Part shown: piece after piece, positions 5,874 to 12,515 of the stretch
Layout: each line of letters begins with the position of its first letter
Position numbering within the stretch: position 1 is the stretch's first letter
Origin: Collinsella sp.
GTDB taxonomy: Bacteria; Actinomycetota; Coriobacteriia; Coriobacteriales; Coriobacteriaceae
Assembly (NCBI GenBank): GCA_019419525.1
Contig: DXZU01000029.1
Span: 1 to 12,515 of the forward strand
DNA length: 12,515 nucleotides
Reading direction: 5' to 3'
Made by a program: the position numbers and the translations under genes
Notes under the pieces: model-generated
The model's input: the letters and a program-made list of their open reading frames with translations, nothing else
Databases searched by the model: none
What the model was told of the DNA's origin: nothing

Positions 5874-6386
5874 GTGGCCGAACACGAGCACGGCTGCGGG
5901 TACGAGCACGAGCATCCGCACGGGACGGACGGTGACGCGGGCTGCCACTGTAGTGGTTCCGGCTCCGAGCTGGTCCGCTTTTCGGTTACCGCACCGGACG
6001 ACCTGCTGCGCCGTTTTGACGAGCAGATCGCGCGCCGCGGCGACGTGGCCAACCGCTCCGAGGCCGTGCGCGACCTGATTCGCGCCTCGATCGCCAAGGA
6101 GCAGATGCGCACGCCCGATGAGCATGTTATCGGGTCGCTCACCATGATCTACGACCACCATACCGGCGACCTGACGCGCCGTCTGGACGAAGTGCAGCAC
6201 GACTACACCGACGAGATCGTATCGACCATGCACGTGCATCTGGATCACCACAACTGCTTGGAGATTCTGGCGCTCAAGGGTCGCGGCGAGCGCGTCTACG
6301 AACTAGCCGACCGTCTGCTGGGCCTGCGCGGCGTTAAGCACGGCGAGCTCACGTGCGCCGCCACCAAGCAGAGCCTGGGGCTGTAG
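5874..6386 (+). CDS. nikR: Nickel-responsive regulator NikR with His/Cys-rich N-terminal extension
   Basis: A DNA-binding metalloregulator that represses nickel uptake or nickel-enzyme genes when Ni(II) is bound. The 170 residues comprise a ribbon-helix-helix domain (LVRFSVTAPDDLLRRFDEQI, then NRSEAVRDLIR, about 33-72) and an ACT-like tetramerisation domain (about 86-165). The nickel ligands of E. coli NikR (H76, H87, H89, C95) correspond to H109, H120, H122 and C128 (MHVHLDHHNCLE). The family is usually about 130-140 residues. The extra first 30 hold H4, H6, C8, H12, H14, H16, C24, H25 and C26. The start is a GTG one base after the preceding stop with no clear ribosome site, which fits translational coupling. 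No in-frame ATG lies between it and the RHH domain, so the extension is probably real. Confidence 0.94.
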   Translation: MAEHEHGCGYEHEHPHGTDGDAGCHCSGSGSELVRFSVTAPDDLLRRFDEQIARRGDVANRSEAVRDLIRASIAKEQMRTPDEHVIGSLTMIYDHHTGDLTRRLDEVQHDYTDEIVSTMHVHLDHHNCLEILALKGRGERVYELADRLLGLRGVKHGELTCAATKQSLGL

Positions 6387-6416
6387 CGGGATTTCCCGCA
6401 GCGCACCTGCCAAATA

Positions 6417-6478
6417 GGGACAGGTTTGTTTTGGCAGGTTTAGAAGTTTTACCTACCAAAACAAACCTGTCCTTTTTT
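6417..6478 (+). terminator. Long perfect hairpin with T6 tail between nikR and hypF
   Basis: GGACAGGTTTGTTTTGG (6418-6434) and CCAAAACAAACCTGTCC (6456-6472) are a perfect 17-bp inverted repeat. An inner AGGT/ACCT pair (6436-6439 and 6451-6454) extends it past one mismatch, leaving an 11-base loop. Six Ts follow (6473-6478). In form this is a strong plus-strand terminator for nikR. The A/T-rich stem, unusual against the GC-rich surroundings, and its length also suit a small interspersed palindromic element. It ends only 25 bases before hypF, so hypF needs its own promoter or read-through. Confidence 0.75.
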
Positions 6479-6503
6479 GGTCGGTTTTGATGAGGGGTGT
6501 CGC

Positions 6504-8972
6504 ATGCGGCATGTGCATATTCATGTGACGGGCACTGTGCAGGGCGTTGGCATGCGACCGTTTGTGTATCGCGAGGCCATGGCGCATGGCATTTGCGGAT
6601 GGGTGCTCAATGCGGGCGACGGCGTGCATATCGAGGCGCACGCTCCGGCCGATGCGCTCGATGCTTTTGTTGCCGCGCTTTCTGAGCATGCGCCCGCGGC
6701 GGCTCGCGTTGAGCGAGTCGATATTGCGGATTTGGGGCCTGGCGGCTGGAGCACTGCCGATGAGCGGGACTTTCGCATTGTGGCATCGCAAGATCAGACC
6801 GCGCATACCACGCTCGTCTCGCCCGATATCGCTACCTGTGACGATTGCCTGCGCGAGTTGTTCGATCCCGCCGACCGACGCTATCACTACCCCTTTATCA
6901 ACTGCACTAACTGCGGGCCGCGCTTTACCATCATCCGCTCGCTGCCTTACGATCGAGCGGCCACCTCGATGGATTGTTTTCCCATGTGTCCCAAGTGCGC
7001 CGCGGAGTATGCCGACCCACTCGACCGGCGTTTTCACGCGCAGCCCGATGCCTGCTTTGATTGCGGGCCGCATATTACGTGGCGCGAGGCTGTGAACGGC
7101 GATGCGTGCGGGAATTCGTCCGCGACACCGGCCGTCGGCACCACACGCGAGGTCAGCGACGCCATTATCGACCGCTGTGTTGAGTTGCTGGCCAACGGCG
7201 GTATCGTCGCCATCAAGGGGCTGGGCGGATTTCACTTGGCATGCGACGCCTCCAACGAGCAGGCGGTAGCCGAGCTTCGCCGCCGCAAACGCCGCAGCAA
7301 CAAGCCGCTTGCCGTTATGGTGCGCGACCTTGCCGACGTTGAACGCCTGTGCCATGTCAGCGACGTTGAGCGCGGCTTGCTGACCGGCAGCATTCGCCCC
7401 ATTGTGCTGCTGCGCCGACGTGCCGTTTGCGAGAGTGGAGATTCCCCCGACGCCCTCGCGCTCGCGCCGTCCGTCGCGCACGACCTTCCCGAGCTCGGTG
7501 TTATGCTCCCCTACACCCCGCTTCAGCATCTGTTGCTTGCCGCGGCAGAAGTCTGCGGTATGCACGCGCTCGTCATGACCAGCGGAAACCTGAGCGAAGA
7601 ACCCATCGAGACCGACGACGACCATGCCTGGAAACACCTCGTTGCCGCCGGCATCGCCGACGCGCTGCTCGGTAACGACCGCGCAATTCTGTCGCGCTAC
7701 GACGACTCTGTGGTACGCGTGGTCGACGGCGCCGTTATGCCCGTTCGCCGTGCTCGCGGATATGCGCCCCAGCCGCTGCCGTTGCCGGCGCTCGACGGCG
7801 CTCCGCCCTGCATGCTCGCCTGCGGGCCACAACAAAAGGCCACGATTGCGCTCACGCGTGAAGGGACGAACGGCGAGGCAACCTGTTTTGTGTCGCAGCA
7901 TATCGGCGATGTTGAAAACGGCGAGACCTTCGATGCCTGGAACGCCGCGCGCACGCGCTTGGAAGATCTCTTTGACTTGGCACCCGCCGCCTTGGCCTGC
8001 GATTTACACCCCAGTTATCTATCGGGCCAGTGGGCGCGCGAGCAGGCACGGGAGCACAATCTGCCGCTCATCGAAATCCAGCACCATCATGCGCACATCG
8101 CAAGCGTGATGGCAGAAGCGATTGTTGCAGGCCAGCTTGCGCCCGAGGCGCGCGTCCTTGGCATCGCCTTTGACGGCACCGGTGCCGGCACCGATGGCAC
8201 CATATGGGGCGGCGAGTTTCTTGTCGCTGGCCTTGCTGACTTTGAGCGCGCAGCGCATCTGCGCACTTGGGCCCTACCCGGTGGCGTAGCGTCCGTACGC
8301 GACGCTCGACGCAACGCCTTTGCCCTGCTCAGTGAGCTCGGCCTGCTCGAGCACCCAGGTGCCGCTCGGCTTTTGGACAGCCTCGACGAGCAAACGCGCC
8401 GCGTGACAGCCACCATGATCGAGCGCGGCATCAACAGCCCGCGTACCAGCAGCATGGGGCGTCTCTTTGATGCCGCGGCAGCAATTCTGGACATCTGCGA
8501 CAAGGCAACCTACGAGGGCGAACCCGCCATCGAGCTTGAGGCCGCCGCCTGGCGCGCGCTCAGCAGTGAAAGTGTCTGCCCCGCCGGCAATATAGCCGGC
8601 TTCTCCGTAACCGAATCATCCCGTCCGGACGCCTGCCATGTTCTAAACTCCAGATCGCTTATTGAGGCGCTTTTGGAGGGAATCGAGGCCGGCATTTCTG
8701 TCAACAGGCTCGCGCTCGACTTCAACGTCACCATCGCACGCGCGTCGGCCCACATCGCAAACGAGATCTGCGCCCGTGAAGGCCTCGACACCGTCGTGCT
8801 CTCGGGCGGCGTGTTCATGAACCGACTTTTGCTTCGGCTCCTTACCCACGAACTCAAAGACGCCAGTCTTGCCGTCTTGGTCTCCCACGCCGTGCCCGTC
8901 AACGACGGTTGCATCGCCTACGGTCAGGCCGCCATCGCTCGCGCTCGCCTCGCGCAGACGGCATCGCGATAG
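6504..8972 (+). CDS. hypF: Carbamoyltransferase HypF, [NiFe]-hydrogenase maturation
   Basis: HypF carries carbamoyl from carbamoyl phosphate, via carbamoyl-adenylate, to the C-terminal cysteine of HypE, the first step in making the active-site cyanides. All domains are present in the 822 residues. An acylphosphatase domain comes first (1-92, VQGVGMRPF). Then come two zinc fingers with the full C-x2-C-x18-C-x2-C-x24-C-x2-C-x18-C-x2-C pattern (C112, C115, C134, C137, C162, C165, C184, C187). The YrdC-like domain spans about 215-415 (VAIKGLGGFHLACDA, KRRSNKPLAVM, TSGNLSEEPI). The Kae1-like domain follows, with QHHHAHIASVM (526-536), FDGTGAGTDGTIWGGE (556-571) and VVLSGGVFMN (764-773). It is slightly longer than usual (about 750-780). 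The ATG at 6504 follows GAGGGG (6492-6497). An upstream in-frame TTG lies in the hairpin tail and is rejected. Confidence 0.97.
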   Translation: MRHVHIHVTGTVQGVGMRPFVYREAMAHGICGWVLNAGDGVHIEAHAPADALDAFVAALSEHAPAAARVERVDIADLGPGGWSTADERDFRIVASQDQTAHTTLVSPDIATCDDCLRELFDPADRRYHYPFINCTNCGPRFTIIRSLPYDRAATSMDCFPMCPKCAAEYADPLDRRFHAQPDACFDCGPHITWREAVNGDACGNSSATPAVGTTREVSDAIIDRCVELLANGGIVAIKGLGGFHLACDASNEQAVAELRRRKRRSNKPLAVMVRDLADVERLCHVSDVERGLLTGSIRPIVLLRRRAVCESGDSPDALALAPSVAHDLPELGVMLPYTPLQHLLLAAAEVCGMHALVMTSGNLSEEPIETDDDHAWKHLVAAGIADALLGNDRAILSRYDDSVVRVVDGAVMPVRRARGYAPQPLPLPALDGAPPCMLACGPQQKATIALTREGTNGEATCFVSQHIGDVENGETFDAWNAARTRLEDLFDLAPAALACDLHPSYLSGQWAREQAREHNLPLIEIQHHHAHIASVMAEAIVAGQLAPEARVLGIAFDGTGAGTDGTIWGGEFLVAGLADFERAAHLRTWALPGGVASVRDARRNAFALLSELGLLEHPGAARLLDSLDEQTRRVTATMIERGINSPRTSSMGRLFDAAAAILDICDKATYEGEPAIELEAAAWRALSSESVCPAGNIAGFSVTESSRPDACHVLNSRSLIEALLEGIEAGISVNRLALDFNVTIARASAHIANEICAREGLDTVVLSGGVFMNRLLLRLLTHELKDASLAVLVSHAVPVNDGCIAYGQAAIARARLAQTASR

Positions 8973-9103
8973 GCTGTTTTGCCAGCCTGCGCGCCGCCGT
9001 CTCACAGGTGTAACGCGTTTGCTCGTGACTCCCGCGAGCGCTACCATCAACTGATGGGTAATTAGGCGCCTATCCAGCGCAAAACGTATAAAAGGGGAAC
9101 ATT
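8973..9103 (+). other. hypF-hypC intergenic spacer
   Basis: These 131 bases hold no gene. A short GCTCG/CGAGC stem (9021-9025 with 9035-9039) lacks a T-run and is too weak to call a terminator. TATAAA at 9087-9092 runs into the hypC ribosome site (AAGGGG, 9092-9097 region), too close to act as a normal -10. The gap is larger than between the other hyp genes, so a separate promoter for hypCDE is possible, but I cannot point to one. Confidence 0.4.
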
Positions 9104-9364
9104 ATGTGCCTTGCCGTTCCCGGTAAAGTGGTCAAACGCGACGACGACCTTAAGGCGACCGTCGACATGATGGGCATCGAGCGCCCCGTTTCGCTGCGCC
9201 TCGTGCCGACGGCACAGGTAGGCGACTATATTCTCGTGCACGCCGGCTTTGGCATTCAGATTGTCGACGAGCAGGAGGCGCAGGAGACGCTCGACCTGGT
9301 CAACACCATGACCGAACTGGCCGAAGAGGACCAACTGGCCAGCAACCCGGCCGAGGCATACTAG
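9104..9364 (+). CDS. hypC: Hydrogenase maturation chaperone HypC/HybG
   Basis: A small chaperone (86 residues, standard length) that works with HypD to carry the Fe(CN)2CO unit and deliver it to the hydrogenase large-subunit precursor. It begins MCLAVPGKVV, with the essential C2 exposed after methionine removal. It has the OB-like barrel pattern of the family and the conserved histidine H46 in VHAGFGIQ. The ATG has AAGGGG about 7 bases upstream. Its TAG stop shares its last base with the GTG start of hypD, so HypC and HypD, which form a complex, are translationally coupled. Confidence 0.97.
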   Translation: MCLAVPGKVVKRDDDLKATVDMMGIERPVSLRLVPTAQVGDYILVHAGFGIQIVDEQEAQETLDLVNTMTELAEEDQLASNPAEAY

Positions 9365-10476
9365 TGGCGGCCGGACAGCCGGCTCGCTCCGGTATCGACT
9401 TTTCGGCATTTCGCGATTCCAAGCTGGCCCGCGAGCTCATCGAACGCATCCGTGAACTCGTCGGCGACCGCACCATCAACCTTATGGAAGTCTGCGGCAC
9501 GCACACCGTGAGCATCGGTCGCTATGGCTTTCGCTCCATTATGCCGGCGGGACTCAAGCTGCTGAGCGGCCCAGGTTGCCCCGTCTGCGTTACCGCCAAC
9601 CGCGATATCGACCATGCAATCGCGCTCGCCAACATAGACGGCGCCATCATCACCACCTTTGGCGACATGATGCGCGTGCCCGGATCGTCCACCTCACTCG
9701 CCGCGCAAAAGGCAGCAGGGTGCGACATTCGCATCGTCTACTCCCCGCTCGACGCGCTCGATATCGCCGAGCAAAACCCCAATCGTCCGGTCATCTTTAT
9801 GGGTGTGGGCTTTGAGACCACAACGCCCACCATCGCCGCCGCCATCCTGGAGGCAGACGCGCGCAGGCTGCAGAACTTTTCGGTCTATTGCGCCCACAAG
9901 ACCACGCCGCCGGCGCTGCGCGCCATCGCCAACGATCCCGAGACCACTATCGACGGCTTTATCCTGCCGGGGCACGTCGCCACCATCACGGGACTGGCGC
10001 CCTTTAGCTTTTTGGTCGACGAGTTCAATACCCCGGGCGTGGTCACGGGATTTGAGCCGGTCGATATCCTGCAGGGCATCTGCATGCTGGTCCAGATGGT
10101 TGTCGAGAGCAGGCCGGCGATCGACAACGCCTACCGCCGCGGTGTCAATGCGAACGGCAACCCCGTGGCGCGCCAGCTGGTCGAGCAGGTGTTTGAGCCG
10201 TGCGACACCACATGGCGCGGACTGGGACCGATTGCGGCTTCGGGTCTTTCCATCCGACCCGAATTCGTGCGCTTTGATGCCGGCGCCCGCTTTGACGTAC
10301 CCATTGAACCGACGGTCGAGCCACGCGGCTGCCGCTGCGGCGACGTGCTGCGCGGAGCCATCACGCCGAGCGACTGTCCTCTGTTTGGCCGCGCTTGCAC
10401 GCCCGAACACCCCGTCGGCCCCTGCATGGTGAGCTCCGAAGGCAGCTGCGCGGCGTACTTTAGATACCGCGACTAG
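9364..10476 (+). CDS. hypD: Hydrogenase maturation iron-sulfur protein HypD
   Basis: HypD is the scaffold on which the Fe(CN)2CO group is built with HypC and HypE. The 370 residues show the family signatures: MEVCGTHT with C44, GPGCPVCVT with C72 and C75, TFGDMMRVPGS, GVGFETTTPT, CAHKTTPPA, ILPGHVATITG and GFEPVDIL. The C-terminal cysteine-rich segment (about 322-362, GCRCGDVLRG, then DCPLFGRAC, GPCMVSSEGSC) holds the [4Fe-4S] cluster ligands. The GTG start overlaps the hypC stop by one base (TAGTG) and has GAGG at 9353-9356 as ribosome site. No in-frame ATG is better placed. All catalytic cysteines are present, so it should be functional. Confidence 0.97.
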   Translation: MAAGQPARSGIDFSAFRDSKLARELIERIRELVGDRTINLMEVCGTHTVSIGRYGFRSIMPAGLKLLSGPGCPVCVTANRDIDHAIALANIDGAIITTFGDMMRVPGSSTSLAAQKAAGCDIRIVYSPLDALDIAEQNPNRPVIFMGVGFETTTPTIAAAILEADARRLQNFSVYCAHKTTPPALRAIANDPETTIDGFILPGHVATITGLAPFSFLVDEFNTPGVVTGFEPVDILQGICMLVQMVVESRPAIDNAYRRGVNANGNPVARQLVEQVFEPCDTTWRGLGPIAASGLSIRPEFVRFDAGARFDVPIEPTVEPRGCRCGDVLRGAITPSDCPLFGRACTPEHPVGPCMVSSEGSCAAYFRYRD

Positions 10477-10524
10477 CCCGGACGCTCCCGCGTACCGGCA
10501 CCACCCACGATTGGAGTTTTCGAT

Positions 10525-11559
10525 ATGTCCCGTAATGCCACCGATAGCACTGTCCTGCTGGGCCACGGCTCCGGCGGCCAGATGATGAAGCGCATTATCG
10601 ATGAGGTCTTTCTGGATGCCTTTGGGTCGCCCGAGCTGCTCGCGGGCAACGATGCCGGCGTCGCCGCGCTGCCCGCAAGCGGGCGAATCGCCATGTCGAC
10701 CGACAGCTTTGTGGTAACGCCGCAGTTCTTCCCCGGCGGCAATATCGGCCGCCTCGCCGTATGTGGAACCGTCAACGACGTCGCGACCTCGGGCGCCAAC
10801 GTGCGCTACCTCTCATGCGGCTTTATCCTCGAAGAGGGCTATCCCATGGACAAGCTGCGCCAGATTGTGCAAACCATGGCCGAAACAGCGCGCGAGGCGG
10901 GCGTGTCCATAATCACCGGCGACACCAAGGTGGTCGAGCGTGGAGGTGCCGACGGCGTCTACATCAATACCGCCGGCGTGGGCGAAGTGCCCGCGGGCGT
11001 AGCGCTCAGCGGTGCAAACTGTCGGCCCGGCGATGTCATCCTGGTGTCGGGTACGCTAGGCGACCACGGCATCGCCATCATGAGCCAGCGCGAGGGCTTG
11101 GCGTTTTCGAGCAACATCGAAAGCGACGCCGCACCGCTCAATCATCTGGTTGCCGACGTGCTCGCCGCCGCCCCCGACACCCGCTGCTTCCGCGACCCCA
11201 CGCGCGGCGGCCTGGCATCCACGCTCAACGAGTTTGCCCAGGCCAGCGGCGTTGCCATGGAGATCGACGAGGATGCTGTGCCCGTGCGCCCCGACGTGCA
11301 GGCCGCCTGCGAGATGCTCGGCTACGATGTGCTGCAGGTGGCAAACGAGGGCAAGATGGTTGCCGTGGTGCCGGCCGAGCAGGCCGATGCCGCGCTGGCA
11401 GCCATGCGCGCCGCGCGCTACGGCGAAAACGCCGCGATTATCGGTCGCGTGCTGCCGCTTGCCGAGGACACCCGTCCCGCCGTGCGCGTACGCACCGGCT
11501 GGGGATCGACCCGCATCCTCGACATGCTCGTAGGAGAACAGCTTCCGAGAATTTGCTAG
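10525..11559 (+). CDS. hypE: Carbamoyl dehydratase HypE
   Basis: HypE is an ATP-dependent dehydratase that turns the thiocarboxamide put on its C-terminal cysteine by HypF into thiocyanate, then donates cyanide to iron on HypC-HypD. The 344 residues show the PurM/AIRS layout: LGHGSGGQMM (12-21), NDAGVAAL, STDSFVVTPQFFPGGNIG (58-75), NDVATSGA, GDTKVVERG and DPTRGGLASTLNEFA. The chain ends in PRIC, placing the carbamoyl-accepting cysteine at C344 as required. The ATG follows GGAG (10513-10516) by 8 bases. The gap after hypD is 48 bases with no terminator, so it belongs to the same transcript. Confidence 0.97.
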   Translation: MSRNATDSTVLLGHGSGGQMMKRIIDEVFLDAFGSPELLAGNDAGVAALPASGRIAMSTDSFVVTPQFFPGGNIGRLAVCGTVNDVATSGANVRYLSCGFILEEGYPMDKLRQIVQTMAETAREAGVSIITGDTKVVERGGADGVYINTAGVGEVPAGVALSGANCRPGDVILVSGTLGDHGIAIMSQREGLAFSSNIESDAAPLNHLVADVLAAAPDTRCFRDPTRGGLASTLNEFAQASGVAMEIDEDAVPVRPDVQAACEMLGYDVLQVANEGKMVAVVPAEQADAALAAMRAARYGENAAIIGRVLPLAEDTRPAVRVRTGWGSTRILDMLVGEQLPRIC

Positions 11560-11682
11560 GGCGGAACCGCACGGTCGGCGCGATGCGGCTTGATATCCCT
11601 GGAGATGTTCAGATTCCAGCCACGCCAGACACGTAAGCCCAGTATTATGAGGTGCGTTTTAAACCCAATGACGGGAGCTTTC

Positions 11683-12351
11683 ATGGCAGCAGCTTTTTCC
11701 CATGTGATTTTTGATTTAGACGGCACCATCCTCAACACGCTCGAGGACCTGGCGGCCGCCGGCAACCATACCTGCGAGACGCACGGCTGGCCTACGTTTG
11801 CCGTCGACGAGTACCGCTACAAGGTGGGAAACGGCATGCTCAAGCTGGTTGAGCGCTTTATGCCCGCCGAGTATGCGGGCGACGGCCGTATGTTTGAGCA
11901 GACGCTTGCCGAGTTTAGGGCTTACTACGGCGAGCACAAGGAGGACCACACCGCCCCCTATGACGGCACGATCGAGATGCTCGACCGCTTGCGCGCCGCG
12001 GGTGTGCAGCTTGCCGTACTCACTAACAAGGACCACGTCTCGGCGGCTTCGCTTATCGAGAAATACTTTGGTTCCGAGCGCTTTGCGCTGGTGCAGGGCC
12101 GTGTCGATGCGTTTCCGCCCAAGCCCGAAGCACCCGTCACGCTGCATGTGATGGAAGAGCTGGGTGCCGATCCGGCAACCACGCTCTATGTGGGCGATTC
12201 CAATGTCGATATCCTGACCGGCCACAACGCCGGCCTTAAGAGTGCGGGCGTCAGCTGGGGCTTCCGAGGCCGCGCAGAGCTCGAAGCAGCCGGTGCCGAC
12301 TACGTGGTTGACACGCAGGAAGAGCTCGCGGCGCTGATCCTGGGCGAGTAA
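11683..12351 (+). CDS. HAD-family phosphatase, phosphoglycolate phosphatase type
   Basis: A cytosolic magnesium-dependent phosphatase of 222 residues, the usual length for subclass IA HAD enzymes. Motif I is FDLDGT (nucleophile D11, acid D13), motif II is VLTNK (T114), motif III is the lysine K147 in FPPKPEAP, and motif IV is GDSNVD (D172, D176). The helical cap lies between motifs I and II (about 18-95). The closest functional class is phosphoglycolate phosphatase (Gph) or the related PpaX pyrophosphatase, but the substrate cannot be told from sequence. The ATG at 11683 has GGGAG (11673-11677) five bases upstream. In-frame ATGs from 11590 on are less likely because that stretch is not HAD-like. 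It follows hypE by about 120 bases and may be independently transcribed. Confidence 0.93.
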   Translation: MAAAFSHVIFDLDGTILNTLEDLAAAGNHTCETHGWPTFAVDEYRYKVGNGMLKLVERFMPAEYAGDGRMFEQTLAEFRAYYGEHKEDHTAPYDGTIEMLDRLRAAGVQLAVLTNKDHVSAASLIEKYFGSERFALVQGRVDAFPPKPEAPVTLHVMEELGADPATTLYVGDSNVDILTGHNAGLKSAGVSWGFRGRAELEAAGADYVVDTQEELAALILGE

Positions 12352-12470
12352 CGCCAGCGCTGCCCAACCCAGCCGCCGCAATGCCGTTGCGCGGAAAGTA
12401 GTCGTTGGGGACGTTCTTAAACGACTGGTCAAACAATGGCAACGTCGCAGGTAGAGGACGGACAGACACT

Positions 12471-12515
12471 ATGACCCAATCCGAGGGCACTAAAAAGATA
12501 GGAGCCCCCGCTCGT
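12471..12515 (+). CDS. Possible start of a further gene, cut by the window edge
   Basis: An ATG at 12471 opens a frame of 15 codons (MTQSEGTKKIGAPAR) with no stop before the end of the window. A GAGGA sits at 12454-12458, 12 bases upstream, which is a loose spacing. The N-terminus is polar and has no recognisable motif, so no function is offered. The 119 bases before it, after the phosphatase gene, show no clear terminator or promoter. Confidence 0.4.
   Translation, partial: MTQSEGTKKIGAPAR

Noticed and set aside
6453..7901. A long minus-strand open frame opposite hypF
   Set aside because: The plus strand encodes a complete HypF with every signature motif. The antisense product has no recognisable domain.
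9087..9092. TATAAA just before hypC as a promoter -10 box
   Set aside because: It runs into the ribosome-binding site, and a start of transcription here would leave almost no leader. No -35 is visible.
9694..10566. A 290-codon minus-strand open frame opposite hypD
   Set aside because: HypD cysteine motifs on the plus strand are complete, so this is a shadow frame.
12330..12356. A GCGCT...AGCGC pairing over the end of the phosphatase gene as a terminator
   Set aside because: The pairing is short, interrupted, lies mostly inside coding sequence and has no T-run.
1..12515. CRISPR array, tRNA, rRNA, toxin-antitoxin or defence system
   Set aside because: No regularly spaced direct repeats, no cloverleaf or rRNA-like sequence, and no recognisable defence or toxin domain was found on either strand.

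Overview
This 12.5 kb window is high-GC bacterial DNA. Its strong G/C third-position preference, the gene families present and the style of its insertion sequences suggest an anaerobic gut actinobacterium of the Coriobacteriia, probably Collinsella or a close relative. The taxonomic call is inference, since no rRNA or marker gene is present.

Layout. Positions 1-287 hold no convincing gene, only an inverted repeat resembling a minus-strand terminator. Positions 288-683 are the wreck of one IS3-type element (orfA with an internal stop, then a scrap of orfB). It is cut off at 684 by a second, structurally complete IS3-family element (684-1989) with about 37-bp imperfect terminal inverted repeats and a full DDE transposase on the minus strand. 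The right end of that IS abuts the 3' end of a minus-strand membrane-protein gene and supplies its TGA stop. Divergent from that gene is an AgrC-like (GHKL) sensor histidine kinase whose N-terminus is ambiguous and which has no response regulator beside it. A minus-strand gene follows that looks like a diverged uracil-DNA-glycosylase-fold protein, then thioredoxin (trxA) and a strong terminator.

The second half is a nickel and [NiFe]-hydrogenase maturation block, all on the plus strand: an 82-residue protein of unknown function, a nickel-responsive repressor NikR with an unusual His/Cys-rich N-terminal extension, a long perfect hairpin, then hypF, hypC, hypD and hypE. HypF and HypE make the cyanide ligand from carbamoyl phosphate. 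HypC and HypD assemble the Fe(CN)2CO unit. NikR would adjust expression of nickel-linked genes to nickel supply. hypA, hypB and the hydrogenase subunits are not in the window. A HAD-family phosphatase (phosphoglycolate-phosphatase type) follows, and the first 15 codons of a further reading frame run off the right edge.

The most unusual points are the metal-binding-looking extension on NikR, its one-base-spaced small partner with a helical histidine ladder, the degenerate UDG-like protein, and the A7 tract that fuses the two IS3 transposase frames without frameshifting. No CRISPR array, tRNA, rRNA or obvious new defence system was seen.
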